This document shows positions 44,022-53,842 of a DNA stretch of 64,000 nt, one piece after another. The stretch's first letter is position 1. Every line of letters starts with the position of its first letter. Location of the stretch: the NCBI GenBank assembly GCA_024860875.1, contig JACPSZ010000007.1:62001-126000 (forward strand), written 5' to 3'. The notes below the pieces were generated by a model, which worked only from the letters and a program-made list of their open reading frames with translations, had not been told where the DNA came from and made no database searches. Position numbers and translations under genes: made by a program. This DNA comes from Nitrososphaerota archaeon (GTDB lineage Archaea; Thermoproteota; Nitrososphaeria; Nitrososphaerales; UBA57).

Positions 44022-45428
44022 ATGGCCACCAAGACAGAAGTAGCACCAATAGACTACAGCAGGTACAACTTTCACGACTCTACTGAATCATATGCAACGA
44101 AGTTCCCAAAGGGCCTATCGGAAGATATCGTAAGAAGAATTTCCAAACAGAAGGGCGAGCCTGAATGGATGACGGAGTTTAGAGTTAGATCATATAGGCA
44201 TTTTGTAAGCAGACCGATGCCTACTTGGGGTGCCGACCTTTCCCAGATAAAATTTGACGATATTTACTATTACCTTAAACCCACTGACAACGAGAGCCAG
44301 AGCTGGGACGACGTTCCTGAAAATATCAAGAAGACCTTTGACAGGCTTGGCATACCTGAGGCGGAGAGAAAGTTCCTTGCAGGCGTTGGAGCTCAATACG
44401 ATTCAGAAGTTGTCTATCATAAAATACAGAAGGAGCTCGAGCAGCAGGGCGTTGTATTCCTCGGCATGGATCAGGGCCTAAAGGAATACCCTGAGATCGT
44501 AAAGAAGCACTTTGGTACTGTAATACCTCCAGAGGACAACAAGTTTGCAGCTCTAAATAGTGCTGTTTGGAGCGGAGGCAGTTTTGTCTACGTGCCCAGA
44601 GGTGTGAGAGTGAACCTTCCATTGCAGGCGTATTTCAGGATCAATGCGGAGAACATGGGACAGTTCGAGAGAACTCTCATCATTGCAGAGCCAGACTCAT
44701 ACGTTCATTATATTGAAGGCTGCACTGCACCAGTATATACGAAAGATTCGTTACACTCTGCTGTCGTTGAACTGATTGCAGATAAAGGAGCCCACATCAG
44801 ATACACTACAATACAGAACTGGTCAACTGATGTCTACAACCTTGTCACGAAGAGGGCTCATGCGTACGAAAATGCAACTGTAGAGTGGATTGACGGCAAT
44901 ATAGGAAGCAAGATTACTCAAAAGTATCCTTCGGTATACCTTTTAGGCCAAGGTGCGAAGGCGGAGATTCTTTCCGTTGCGTATGCTGGAAGGGGGATGC
45001 ATCAGGACGCTGGAGGGAAGATTATACATCTAGCCCCGAATACTTCATCGAGGATAACTTCAAAGTCTATCTCAAGGGATGGAGGGAGAACGACTTACAG
45101 AGGGCTGATTTATGTTGCAAAGGGCGCTACTGGCGTAAAGTCGAAGGTTGTCTGCGATGCTCTTCTGCTTGACGACAAGTCTAGGACCGACACTTATCCA
45201 TACAACGAGATTCTCGAGGAGGATGCGACGACAAGCCACGAAGCTAGCGTTGGGAAGATCAGCGATGATCAGGTCTTCTACCTTATGTCAAGGGGTTTGA
45301 GCGAGGCTGAAGCTATACGCACAGTTGTAATGGGCTTCATGGAGCCCTTCACGAAGGAGCTCCCAATGGAATATGCCGTGGAGCTGAATAGATTAATGCA
45401 GCTCGAGATGACTGGTGCGGTAGGCTAG
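44022..45428 (+). CDS. sufB: Fe-S cluster assembly protein SufB
   Basis: Scaffold component of the SUF system, 468 residues from the ATG (MATKTEVAP). Conserved segments include RNFHDS-type N-terminus, [31 protein letters not shown] and the C-terminal [17 protein letters not shown]. SufB binds SufC and SufD and carries the nascent cluster. The upstream TTG would add five residues but sits inside the predicted initiator region. No sufC is beside it: the upstream neighbour is tfe. The ATPase must be encoded elsewhere. Confidence 0.94.
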   Translation: MATKTEVAPIDYSRYNFHDSTESYATKFPKGLSEDIVRRISKQKGEPEWMTEFRVRSYRHFVSRPMPTWGADLSQIKFDDIYYYLKPTDNESQSWDDVPENIKKTFDRLGIPEAERKFLAGVGAQYDSEVVYHKIQKELEQQGVVFLGMDQGLKEYPEIVKKHFGTVIPPEDNKFAALNSAVWSGGSFVYVPRGVRVNLPLQAYFRINAENMGQFERTLIIAEPDSYVHYIEGCTAPVYTKDSLHSAVVELIADKGAHIRYTTIQNWSTDVYNLVTKRAHAYENATVEWIDGNIGSKITQKYPSVYLLGQGAKAEILSVAYAGRGMHQDAGGKIIHLAPNTSSRITSKSISRDGGRTTYRGLIYVAKGATGVKSKVVCDALLLDDKSRTDTYPYNEILEEDATTSHEASVGKISDDQVFYLMSRGLSEAEAIRTVVMGFMEPFTKELPMEYAVELNRLMQLEMTGAVG

Positions 45429-45471
45429 CAAAGGTCCCTAAATAACGCCATTAACTCCAAAATGATACCGG

Positions 45472-47127
45472 ATGAAACTTGCAGAAATTACTGAAGAGCT
45501 GGCAATCAGCTCTGGCTTCAAGTCCGAGCCAGAGTGGCTCAGAGAGTTTAGGGCTCAGGCCTTTAAAGAGTTCAGCAGCCTCCCTGTAGAGCGATCTGGT
45601 CTCTATGCAAAATATGCAGACCTGCTAACCGCTGTCGACTTTTCTGGCTTAAAGTCAAAAACTGAGCGTGAGGCTCCGGCAGAAGCAGTTTTAGATGCAA
45701 GCGTCTCAGCCAAAATAGTTCAGAACGATTCTGGCGCCATCCGAATCGCACCGTCAAAAGAATTAGTTGAGAGAAATGTCATACTATTACCAATAGAAGA
45801 AGCGTTTGCAAAACACGATTCTTTGCTAAAAGATTATGCCGCGGGAATAATCCCTCCTCTAGGCAAGGACAAACTTGCATACCTGAATAGAGCAATATTC
45901 AACGGCGGCTTCTTCCTTCATGTTCCAAAGAACGTCTCAATAGAGAAGCCTATCAGGCAAGTATTCACATCAGATTCAGACAGGTTCTCGCTCTTTTCCC
46001 GCTCCATAGTAGTTCTCGAAGAAAGTGCAAGTATTTCGATACTTGCAGAAGACTATACGCATTCTGATGCTGACGAACCATCAATTTACAGCAGCCTTGT
46101 AGAAGTCTACCTCAAGGACAATGCAAATCTTGCCTTTTCTAACATTCAGGCGCATGCGAGCAACGTAGTCAGCCTTGCCAATCGTCAGGTTAGATGTGGA
46201 AGGGATAGCAGGGTAAAGTGGGCAGGAGGCTACACGGGAGGGAGCATAACGAGGAGCAGAACAGAAACTCTGCTGGAAGGGAGAGGCTCATTCGCACGGG
46301 ATTACGAATTTGTGTATGGAGATGGCAACAGCAGGTCTGACATAACTACGGACATGATTCATATTGGAGAAAGCACTGACGGTGAAACAGAGTCAAGAGG
46401 AGTCCTGAGGGATAAAGCCCGCTCTACTCTCAAAGGCGTTATAAAGATAGAAAATGTTGCCCGCAATGCACACTCATTCGTCGGAAACCATGCAATTCTG
46501 CTGAGCAAGGAAGCGAGAGCCGATACGGTACCCGCATTGGAAATAGTTACCAATGAGGTCACAGCAAAACATTCTGCTTCTGTTGCACAGTTGGACGAAA
46601 ACCAGATTTTCTATTTAATGACAAGGGGCCTGACACTAAAAGAAGCTGTCTGGGTGATAATCACTGGCTTCCTCGACCCTGTGACATCGCAGATACCACT
46701 AGAAGACACAAAAGAGGCTTTCATGAAGCTTATTGCAGAACGCTACCAAAAGGCTAGAGAGGTTTCTGCTCCCTTAGTAACTATAATTCCACAAGAAAGT
46801 AGAGGGAGACTGTTCCAGCTCGGCCGAATTGCGGACTTTGCAGATGATGCAACGAAGGGTATTGAGGTTGAAGGCAAGAAGATTCTGATTTCAAAAATCG
46901 GAGGTAAGTTCCACGCTGTTGGGGGAATATGCTCGCATGAATATGCAGAACTCGATAGGGGTTTTTTCAAAGACGATGTAGTGACTTGCCCGCTACACCT
47001 TTCGCAGTTCGATCTGAAGAGCGGAGTTGCACTAAACCCTCCTGCTGTGGATGCTCTGCCAGTGTACAAGGTTCATACGCTTGATCAAAAGATATACGTA
47101 GAATTGGAGTCCAGCGGCTATACTTAA
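45472..47127 (+). CDS. sufD: SufD fused to a Rieske [2Fe-2S] domain
   Basis: 551 residues. The first ~430 match SufD (SEPEWLREFRAQAF, FNGGFFLHVPKNVSIEKPI, ENQIFYLMTRGLTLKEA). A short linker follows, then from about residue 445 a complete Rieske domain with C487-x-H489 and C506-x2-H509 (SHEYAELDRG, CPLHLSQFD). The frame is continuous and the linker is natural, so this is a true fusion. SufD supports iron entry or cluster formation in the SufBC2D complex; a bound Rieske centre could supply electrons or sense redox state. It lies 43 bases after sufB. Confidence 0.92.
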   Translation: MKLAEITEELAISSGFKSEPEWLREFRAQAFKEFSSLPVERSGLYAKYADLLTAVDFSGLKSKTEREAPAEAVLDASVSAKIVQNDSGAIRIAPSKELVERNVILLPIEEAFAKHDSLLKDYAAGIIPPLGKDKLAYLNRAIFNGGFFLHVPKNVSIEKPIRQVFTSDSDRFSLFSRSIVVLEESASISILAEDYTHSDADEPSIYSSLVEVYLKDNANLAFSNIQAHASNVVSLANRQVRCGRDSRVKWAGGYTGGSITRSRTETLLEGRGSFARDYEFVYGDGNSRSDITTDMIHIGESTDGETESRGVLRDKARSTLKGVIKIENVARNAHSFVGNHAILLSKEARADTVPALEIVTNEVTAKHSASVAQLDENQIFYLMTRGLTLKEAVWVIITGFLDPVTSQIPLEDTKEAFMKLIAERYQKAREVSAPLVTIIPQESRGRLFQLGRIADFADDATKGIEVEGKKILISKIGGKFHAVGGICSHEYAELDRGFFKDDVVTCPLHLSQFDLKSGVALNPPAVDALPVYKVHTLDQKIYVELESSGYT

Positions 47128-47187
47128 TCGATCAAAGACAATCTGCTGGAAAAAAACCCATTAGTTTCTATTCCATACTCCACCTAT

Positions 47188-47264
47188 ACCCCCGTTGTTG
47201 TGCAGGGCGCGTGCAAAAGCATCTTTACTAATAGAGTGCAATACTCGATAAATAATCCAGAATT
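47188..47264 (+). repeat. Intergenic repeat element, copy B
   Basis: Homologue of copy A with the same 77-base length. It contains a C-run/G-run core (CCCCCGTTGTTGTGCAGGG) and GAGT...ACTC arms. Differences from copy A do not concentrate at any codon position, so it is unlikely to be protein-coding. It ends just before the FrhB-like pseudogene. Confidence 0.6.
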
Positions 47265-47289
47265 GCAGTCTTCAAATGAGACCAAAATA

Positions 47290-47828
47290 ATTCAAATTTC
47301 AAAAAAAGTGGCAATTGTCCTCTAAAAAAGTTCTCTGGCAAGTTGACGGTTTACGATCTATTCAGCACGGCGGAGTCTATGGCCCGATTGCAAAATGGTA
47401 CAGAAACAATGTCGCTCTAACCATCAGATTATTCTGCTCAGAAGCCTTCGTTTACGAAGGGATAGTTGATCTCACCAAACAGCTCGGAATAGGGATAGAC
47501 GCCATAAAGTACTTTAACATAAAGGGTAGGGTCATCATAAGAACAGAGGACAAGGAGTACGAGTTCCCGCTAAAAGATTTCAGGAAGTATGCAAGGCCAG
47601 CATGCGAATTCTGCAAGGACTATTCTGCAGAGCTTGCTGATGTTGGACTCGGAGGGATAGGGCTGGAGAATGACCGTAACACGAACTGCCGCCGATCAGA
47701 AATTCGTTGACGATGCAATCAAAGACGGATACCTTGAAACTCGCACCCTAGTAGATGCCCAAGATTCGCTAGAATTATTGAAAAAACTCTGCAGAAAGAA
47801 GAAGCAGAAACTTCCGCTTCTCAAATAA
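47290..47828 (+). pseudogene. Decayed F420 hydrogenase/dehydrogenase beta-subunit (FrhB-like)
   Basis: Three pieces in different frames together resemble the C-terminal part of FrhB/FdhB proteins. A first piece ends KKVAIVL before a stop. The main piece (from a TTG at 47315) carries QVDGLRSIQHGGVYG, LFCSEAFVYEG and the cysteine pair ACEFCKDYSAELADVGLGG. It then goes out of frame near residue 115. The continuation TVTRTAADQKFVDDAIKDG sits in another frame from an ATG at 47670. The N-terminal domain is missing. A working member would need about 280-400 residues. Two small genes with recoding cannot be excluded. Confidence 0.6.
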
Positions 47829-47900
47829 AGTTTGTTTAGCTAATCTCTCCAAAGCAGCTAAGATGTTAGACCTTGTGCATTAAGCACAATTTAACAATTG

Positions 47901-48869
47901 ATGAAATTGGGTGCATGGCAGACGCTTCGCTCACCACTGCAGCAGGAATTCCAAACCTTCAATACAAACATAAACTACAGTTTCAGTAACCCAAGAGTAA
48001 TTTCGAAGACTAACAATGCTATCGTTACGGAGCAGGGACTCTTCCACAATTTCAATTCGCTTAACGATCTTCCAAACAAAGAATGGCTAAAGTTTCAGAA
48101 GAGCTGGTTCGTGCTTAACCCAAAGGCAAGGACAAAAGAAGTTCTGCTGCACCCAGCAAAGTTCCCAGAAGAGCTCGTAGAGAACTTTGTCAAATTTTTC
48201 ACCAAAAAAGGTCAAACGGTTCTTGATCCCATGACTGGCACTGGTAGCACGGTAATAGCATCACTTCAAAATGGGAGAAATGCAGTAGGAATAGAACTAC
48301 TAGACAAGTACTTCCAGATAACAAGGCAGAGAGTGATAATGGCCAAAGATGCAATCGAACAAGAAGAGGGAGAACATTCAATCAATGTTGCAGCAAAGCT
48401 GGTGCAAGGGGATGCAAGGCAGATGAAGAAAATGGATATCTCCCAAGTAGATTACTGCATAACCTCTCCTCCATACTGGGACATGCTGCACGCGAAGGGA
48501 TTTGAAACACAGAAGGGTAGGAAGGAGAAAGGTTTCGACGTGCATTATTCTGACGATTCAAGAGATGTCGGTAACATATCAAATTACGAAGGATTCCTTG
48601 ATGCGCTGACGGGGATTTATGCCAAGGTGCATGACGTTTTAAAGCCAGGCGGCTATCTTACAGTAATTGTGAAAAACGTCAAAAAGGGTGGCAGAATATA
48701 CCCTCTTGCTTGGGATCTTTCCAGAAGGCTCAGCAATTTTTTCATCCTCAAAGACGAAAAGATATGGTGCCAAGACAACGTGAAACTCGCTCCTTACGGT
48801 TACGGGAGATGCTGGGTGAGTAACACTGTTCATCATTACTGCCTGAATTTTAGGAAGGACTGCGGCTAG
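47901..48869 (+). CDS. Solitary DNA methyltransferase
   Basis: Amino-methyltransferase of about 322 residues. SAM motif DPMTGTGST near residue 110 and catalytic TSPPY near 188-192, with a conserved-looking YWDMLHAKGFETQ following. The C-terminal part probably reads the target. No restriction endonuclease is adjacent; the upstream neighbour is a pseudogene. Such orphans can regulate or protect genomes. Start: ATG preferred over the TTG just before it. Confidence 0.82.
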   Translation: MKLGAWQTLRSPLQQEFQTFNTNINYSFSNPRVISKTNNAIVTEQGLFHNFNSLNDLPNKEWLKFQKSWFVLNPKARTKEVLLHPAKFPEELVENFVKFFTKKGQTVLDPMTGTGSTVIASLQNGRNAVGIELLDKYFQITRQRVIMAKDAIEQEEGEHSINVAAKLVQGDARQMKKMDISQVDYCITSPPYWDMLHAKGFETQKGRKEKGFDVHYSDDSRDVGNISNYEGFLDALTGIYAKVHDVLKPGGYLTVIVKNVKKGGRIYPLAWDLSRRLSNFFILKDEKIWCQDNVKLAPYGYGRCWVSNTVHHYCLNFRKDCG

Positions 48870-48889
48870 GCAAGTTTTCTATTCAGACT

Positions 48890-49246
48890 TTGAATAGAGA
48901 CGAAAAGGCATATCTAGGTAATGTTAAACCTCTATCACGATATATAATGCGTAGGCGTCCGGTTTTGCTAGGCGTTTTGTTAATCATAGCTGTACTAGCA
49001 ATTCAGATCAACTCTGACAACCAGTTCAAGACACTAATGCTCGGAGCTTCTGCAGGAAATGTTCAGCAGATTCCTGCTAACGCCGCTAACGCTGCAGCTA
49101 TTCAACAAAGAATAGCACTAACTGGAGGCTTTGGACTCTCAACTGATTCATACATTCGCTTTTCCAGCTATTTGATAAGTACGGCTGCAATAATGAGCAT
49201 CCTTATTGGTGCTTTGCTTCCTGCAAAAAAGGCCGAAGTTTCCTAA
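48890..49246 (+). CDS. Small membrane protein preceding the S-layer-like gene
   Basis: 118 residues with an N-terminal hydrophobic segment (about 25-42), an alanine/asparagine-rich ectodomain (IPANAANAAAIQQ) and a second helix near 92-112. No motif is recognisable. TTG start. It is followed after 15 bases by the large surface protein and then by a permease, so the three look like one operon. Confidence 0.55.
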   Translation: MNRDEKAYLGNVKPLSRYIMRRRPVLLGVLLIIAVLAIQINSDNQFKTLMLGASAGNVQQIPANAANAAAIQQRIALTGGFGLSTDSYIRFSSYLISTAAIMSILIGALLPAKKAEVS

Positions 49247-49261
49247 TTCTGTTGTGGTAAG

Positions 49262-52200
49262 ATGGCAAACAAAATAAGAAAGAGCGCAACGGCGTTCTTG
49301 ATCCTGCTGTTATTGGCACAAGTTCTTCAATACGTCCCTCGCTCCGAGGCCGTTACTCCGGGCATTTCCATTGCAAACGCTCTTGCTGTTTCTTCAGGAA
49401 GGGTGAATGCAACTTTTGCGGACGCACCGCAATATTACAAGGTAAACGTGCAAACGGGCGCGCTTTTGAGCATCCAGATGGATGTCCCACCAGGATCAGA
49501 TCTTGACCTTACATTGTATGATCCTGATAGCACGAACGATGACCCAAAGCAGATATCTGAATCCAAGAGTTTAGGTGACGGAGCTAGGGAATTCATAGAA
49601 TTCCAAACTACCAAGACAGGCTTCCATTATGTCAAAGTTTCAGGAGTGAAACATGTTGGAACTGGCACATACACCGTTGCATTTTTCGTCACTAATTTCA
49701 GGGTGCTTTTTGCAGGGTTCGGTACTCAAGATTCACTAACTGAAGTTGCTCCTGGCGACTTGGGGACAACTCTTTCCCTTGTCGTGAGAAACGGAGCAGA
49801 CTTTGCAATCACGGACTTTATAGCAACAATAGACCTTCCTCCACAGTTTAGCAACAGCACCTCTGGAAGGGTACTAAGGCAGACTCTTACAAGCACGATT
49901 GCCGTTGGACAATCAGCTACGTTTTCATTCCTTGTCAATATTGCGCCCACCGCATCAATAGGATCGTATAATCTGATTCTCAGAATTGATTATTTGATGT
50001 CAAGTGGTCTTGTAAAAGGCAGCTCCGTAAACGTTCCAGTTCAGATAAGCGTAACAGGAAAGAGTTTGATTCGACTTGTAACCGAGAATCAGTTCCTTTT
50101 GCCCGAAACTACGAATGATGTTACCCTTAAACTGAAGAACGAGGGGACATCTGCTACAGGGATAATCGACTTTTCACTGTCTGTTCCTTCTCCTCTAACG
50201 CTCGTCGGCTCTGACAACAAATGGACTCTGCCATCTTTACAGCCAAGTCAGGAAGTTGCAATATCCTCCAAAATATTTGCACCATCAGCGAGCAAGGGTC
50301 AGGCGTTCCAGCTCACTGGGACTGCGACTTACAAAACTGCTGTCGGCAGCTCAAGGACAGAGATAAGAGTCGTCAGCCTTGTCGTGCAAGCAGTTGGTAG
50401 AGGAGTAATTTCCGTTGCAAGTACATATTGGGGTAGCAACAATGTAGAGATTCTTGTTGCACCTGGAGACAAAAGAGCGACGCTGACCGTAACAATTCAG
50501 AACTTAGACAATGGGCAGATAACTGGCATAACGCAAACACTGCGCTTAGCTCCTCCATTTGCGAATTCTACTGGAGGAAATACGATAAAGACATTCTATC
50601 CTAACGCAGTTTCAAGTGGTGGCCCTGCAAGCACGAGCTTTCTGCTGAATATTGCAAACGACGCTCAGATCCGGACATACTCTCTAAGTATGACAGTCGC
50701 ATATTTGGATCAAAGGTCGCTTTCGCAAACCGTTGAGGTTTCTGTACCTGTAACACTAGTAGGAAGGAGCAACATACGAGTAAGTGTTCCTGCAAATGTT
50801 CTGCTGGGTGGCACCGCTAATGACGTATCGGTTGAGATCGTCAATTCTGGCACAGCTCCAGTGTATCTGGCAAACATTGCATTGACATTTGGAGCATCGT
50901 CCCCGCTAAGCGTTGTTGGAGGAGAGGTACAGAGGCTGGTTGATGTAATCGATGCGGGAGGGCGTGTCGCGGTGCCTTACAGGGTATACACGTCACCTTC
51001 TGCTGTTGAAGGATTGTACTCTGCATCGCTTTCAATAGCGTATAGAGACACCAACGGTCAGTCTGGAAGCGAAACGAAGAGTCTGGGCTTTGTCGTAAAG
51101 TCTTGGACATCGCAAATAACGGCAGAATCTGCCAACACGATTCTTGCAGCAGGCTCTATAAACAAAGTTGCGATAAAAGTTAGGAATACTGGAAACCAAG
51201 CAATTTCTTCTATAACTGCAACACTATCGGTTTCGGGTAGCGGTGCAGCCCCGCTTTCCCTTACATCCGGAAGCAGCCAATGGAACTTTGATCAAATCGC
51301 GGCCAAAGGTGAATCGACTATTGATACACAGCTTTTCGCTACTGTAGCTTCTGCTGATGCATCTTACCCAGTACAGGTGCAGATATCTTACCTTGACGCC
51401 AACGGGTATCCTCACTCGGAAACAAAGACAGTAAGTTTCGCCGTTAAAGGATGGGTTTCTCCAATAGTCGTTGAAACTCAGCAACTGATACTATTGTCGG
51501 GTTCGGTCAATGCAATGTCCATCAAGATCAAGAATACGGGAAGCCAACCCATGAGTGCCGTTCAAGCGACTCTAATATTTCCATCATCCGCTGGAAGCAC
51601 TCCACTCACACTTGCATCTGGCTCTCCGACCTATTCGTTTAACCAGATAGCGGCGGGGGGTGAAACAGAAATTAAGCCGAGCATATTCGCAACATTAGCC
51701 GCGGCAGACACGTCCTATCTGCTCCAAGTTCAGGTAATATACACTGATGCTGGAGGATACCAGCACACAGATACAAAGAGCTTCGGCCTTTCGGTCAGAG
51801 GCAAGATAGTCCTTGAAACGCAGTCGCTTTCAGTAGTACCCGAAATTGTGACCGCAGGTGGAAACGTCACGATCGTGGGTAACGTACTGAACAAGGGGAA
51901 TGTAGCGTCACGCTATACCGAAGCAAGGGTAAGAGCCGATGGCCCAATTAGGCCGAACCAAGGTAGTAATCAATACCTTGGAGATATAGATCCAAACACA
52001 CCGGTACCATTCAGCATAACCTTCCAGCTCAATAGAACGGCACAGCAGGGCAGGTATCCAGTCACGGTGCAGTTCGTCTATGAGGATGAATATGGAAGCA
52101 AGTTTACGAACGAAGCAAGACTTCAGATTACTATTGCGCAACAGAGACAGCAGATTCAACAGGTCAGGGAGGTGCAGGAAGGCTTCCCTGCTCAAAATGC

Positions 52201-52303
52201 GCGAATATTATTTATAGCAGGATTTGCAGTAATAATAGTGCTTGGGTTGGCAGTGATAATGAGGGCTCGGGGAAAGTTAAAGTCAAAACAGGAGGTACTG
52301 TAG
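49262..52303 (+). CDS. Large secreted S-layer-like protein with COG1361-type repeats
   Basis: 1013 residues. A signal peptide (residues 1-30) precedes a PPC-like domain (about 35-150). About six Ig-like NEW3/CARDB repeats follow, each with a phrase such as NDVSVEIVNSGTAPVY or NKVAIKVRNTGNQAIS. A glutamine-rich stretch and one C-terminal transmembrane helix end the protein in the cytoplasm (RARGKLKSK). It is anchored outside the cell. Its last codon lies one base before an FtsX/MacB-type permease, a common partnership in archaea; a ligand-binding or mechanical-signal role is likely but unproven. Confidence 0.75.
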   Translation: MANKIRKSATAFLILLLLAQVLQYVPRSEAVTPGISIANALAVSSGRVNATFADAPQYYKVNVQTGALLSIQMDVPPGSDLDLTLYDPDSTNDDPKQISESKSLGDGAREFIEFQTTKTGFHYVKVSGVKHVGTGTYTVAFFVTNFRVLFAGFGTQDSLTEVAPGDLGTTLSLVVRNGADFAITDFIATIDLPPQFSNSTSGRVLRQTLTSTIAVGQSATFSFLVNIAPTASIGSYNLILRIDYLMSSGLVKGSSVNVPVQISVTGKSLIRLVTENQFLLPETTNDVTLKLKNEGTSATGIIDFSLSVPSPLTLVGSDNKWTLPSLQPSQEVAISSKIFAPSASKGQAFQLTGTATYKTAVGSSRTEIRVVSLVVQAVGRGVISVASTYWGSNNVEILVAPGDKRATLTVTIQNLDNGQITGITQTLRLAPPFANSTGGNTIKTFYPNAVSSGGPASTSFLLNIANDAQIRTYSLSMTVAYLDQRSLSQTVEVSVPVTLVGRSNIRVSVPANVLLGGTANDVSVEIVNSGTAPVYLANIALTFGASSPLSVVGGEVQRLVDVIDAGGRVAVPYRVYTSPSAVEGLYSASLSIAYRDTNGQSGSETKSLGFVVKSWTSQITAESANTILAAGSINKVAIKVRNTGNQAISSITATLSVSGSGAAPLSLTSGSSQWNFDQIAAKGESTIDTQLFATVASADASYPVQVQISYLDANGYPHSETKTVSFAVKGWVSPIVVETQQLILLSGSVNAMSIKIKNTGSQPMSAVQATLIFPSSAGSTPLTLASGSPTYSFNQIAAGGETEIKPSIFATLAAADTSYLLQVQVIYTDAGGYQHTDTKSFGLSVRGKIVLETQSLSVVPEIVTAGGNVTIVGNVLNKGNVASRYTEARVRADGPIRPNQGSNQYLGDIDPNTPVPFSITFQLNRTAQQGRYPVTVQFVYEDEYGSKFTNEARLQITIAQQRQQIQQVREVQEGFPAQNARILFIAGFAVIIVLGLAVIMRARGKLKSKQEVL

Positions 52304-52304
52304 C

Positions 52305-53621
52305 ATGAAACCGCAAGACATAATCAAATTCAGTTATAATGCGTTAAGGAACAGAAAGCTTAGGGCAGCGCTGACAATTATTGGAATAGCTATAGGGCCT
52401 GCTACCATCGTCGCTCTTATTGCGGCTACAGGCGGTTTCGCCAATCAAGCGACTGCACAGTTCCAAAAACTCGGTGCTGAAACTATTCTGGTATCACCCG
52501 TTGGGAGGATTGCCGTGGCAGGTGCAGGACAGTCGCCTTTTGGAGGGAACAATGGAGGAGGGGCTTCTCTTGATGCGGATAATCAGAAAGCACTGGCAGG
52601 TTTAGACGGGGTTAAGACGGTTCTTCCGTACTATCGCGTCAGCGCAACTATGAGGACCGGGACACAAAATTCCCAAGTTTCCATAATAGCTTTGGATACA
52701 GTACAGCTTCGTTCTCTATTCCCGGGAATCCAGATAAGCGAGGGTTCAGAGCCCGGGAGCAGCGAATTTACATCCGCACTAGTAGGGTATAACGTTGCCC
52801 ACCCGGGTGGAGCATCTTCAGATTTAACACTCAACCAAGTGGTTTCAGTTTCATACTCTGTAAGGAATCAGAGGCAGAGCACCACTGAAAGTAGGTCGTT
52901 TGTCGTAAAAGGTGTCCTTAATCAGTTCGGCCAAGGACTCTTCCTTAACCCTGACGATACGATATTCGTCAATATGGGCACTGGAAGACTCTTGACTAAA
53001 TCAAACACTTATTCAGGGTTCTATGTCGTTGCAAAATCTGCAGACGATGTGACTGACATAGTTGGGCAGATAAACGACAGATACAGCAGCGAAATGCGAG
53101 CAACAACAGTTTCCTCCATACTTTCAACCGTTCAGACTATAACATCTAACATAAGTAACCTCCTCGGGTCGATAGCTGCGGTTTCCGTAGTTGTGGCTTT
53201 CACTGGTATAATGACGACCATGCTCACATCTGTAAATGAAAGGGTGAGGGAGATAGGGATGCTAAAGGCTCTTGGAACCACTAGACGCGGAATCATGCTC
53301 ATATTTCTCTCCGAGGCTGTCCTTGCAGGTTTCATAGGAGGCTTGATCGGAGCTGCAATGGGCTCATCGCTATCGTTCTGGGTAGCATCTTCGCTCTTCA
53401 GCGGGGGTCTTGGAATTGGAGGTCCGGTTCGTCTTGGTGCACGTCCACCTGGACAAGGTGGAGGAGCCGCTGCTCCTGCAGTTGCTATTACTCCTGCCAT
53501 AACGCCAGAGCTCTTTGCTGGGGCTGTTGTGCTTGCTGTTGTCGTAGCAATCCTTGCAGGCATGATACCCGCATGGAAGGCATCTAAGCTTACGCCCGTT
53601 CAGGCTCTAAGTAGAGAATAG
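52305..53621 (+). CDS. MacB/FtsX-type ABC transporter permease
   Basis: Membrane protein of 438 residues. The N-terminal anchor contains LRNRKLRAALTIIGIAIG, typical for MacB/FtsX permeases, followed by a large extracytoplasmic domain. Three further helices are near the C-terminus, with VNERVREIGMLKALGTTRRGI joining them. A glycine/proline/alanine-rich loop lies between the last two helices. The MacB-like system would extrude a substrate or transmit force to the outside; its ATPase is not present in this window. It directly follows the large surface protein. Confidence 0.8.
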   Translation: MKPQDIIKFSYNALRNRKLRAALTIIGIAIGPATIVALIAATGGFANQATAQFQKLGAETILVSPVGRIAVAGAGQSPFGGNNGGGASLDADNQKALAGLDGVKTVLPYYRVSATMRTGTQNSQVSIIALDTVQLRSLFPGIQISEGSEPGSSEFTSALVGYNVAHPGGASSDLTLNQVVSVSYSVRNQRQSTTESRSFVVKGVLNQFGQGLFLNPDDTIFVNMGTGRLLTKSNTYSGFYVVAKSADDVTDIVGQINDRYSSEMRATTVSSILSTVQTITSNISNLLGSIAAVSVVVAFTGIMTTMLTSVNERVREIGMLKALGTTRRGIMLIFLSEAVLAGFIGGLIGAAMGSSLSFWVASSLFSGGLGIGGPVRLGARPPGQGGGAAAPAVAITPAITPELFAGAVVLAVVVAILAGMIPAWKASKLTPVQALSRE

Positions 53622-53660
53622 AACATCTTGCACGCGCCCCTGCGCAACGACGGGGGGTTA
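53622..53660 (-). repeat. Intergenic repeat element, copy C (core, inverted)
   Basis: On the minus strand the core CCCCCCGTCGTTGCGCAGGG and the following GCGCGTGCAA match copy B closely, with a T-to-C change that would strengthen a proposed stem (TTGYGC with GTGCAA). The right half of the element is not conserved here; it ends at the permease stop codon. Confidence 0.5.
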
Positions 53661-53842
53661 TGGGATCAATTTTCTCTGTTTTAATTATCTCATGTTGCGT
53701 AGTAAGCTTCTGTGATTAGTGCTCGTCATTCCTCTACGAGCCACTCTTTAGCATTTTTTCTAATTGTTCGAAATTCTCTGCAAGTATTTTCACAACTTGG
53801 TAGCAATAATGCTAACAGCATCGAATACCGATGTCCCAGAAT

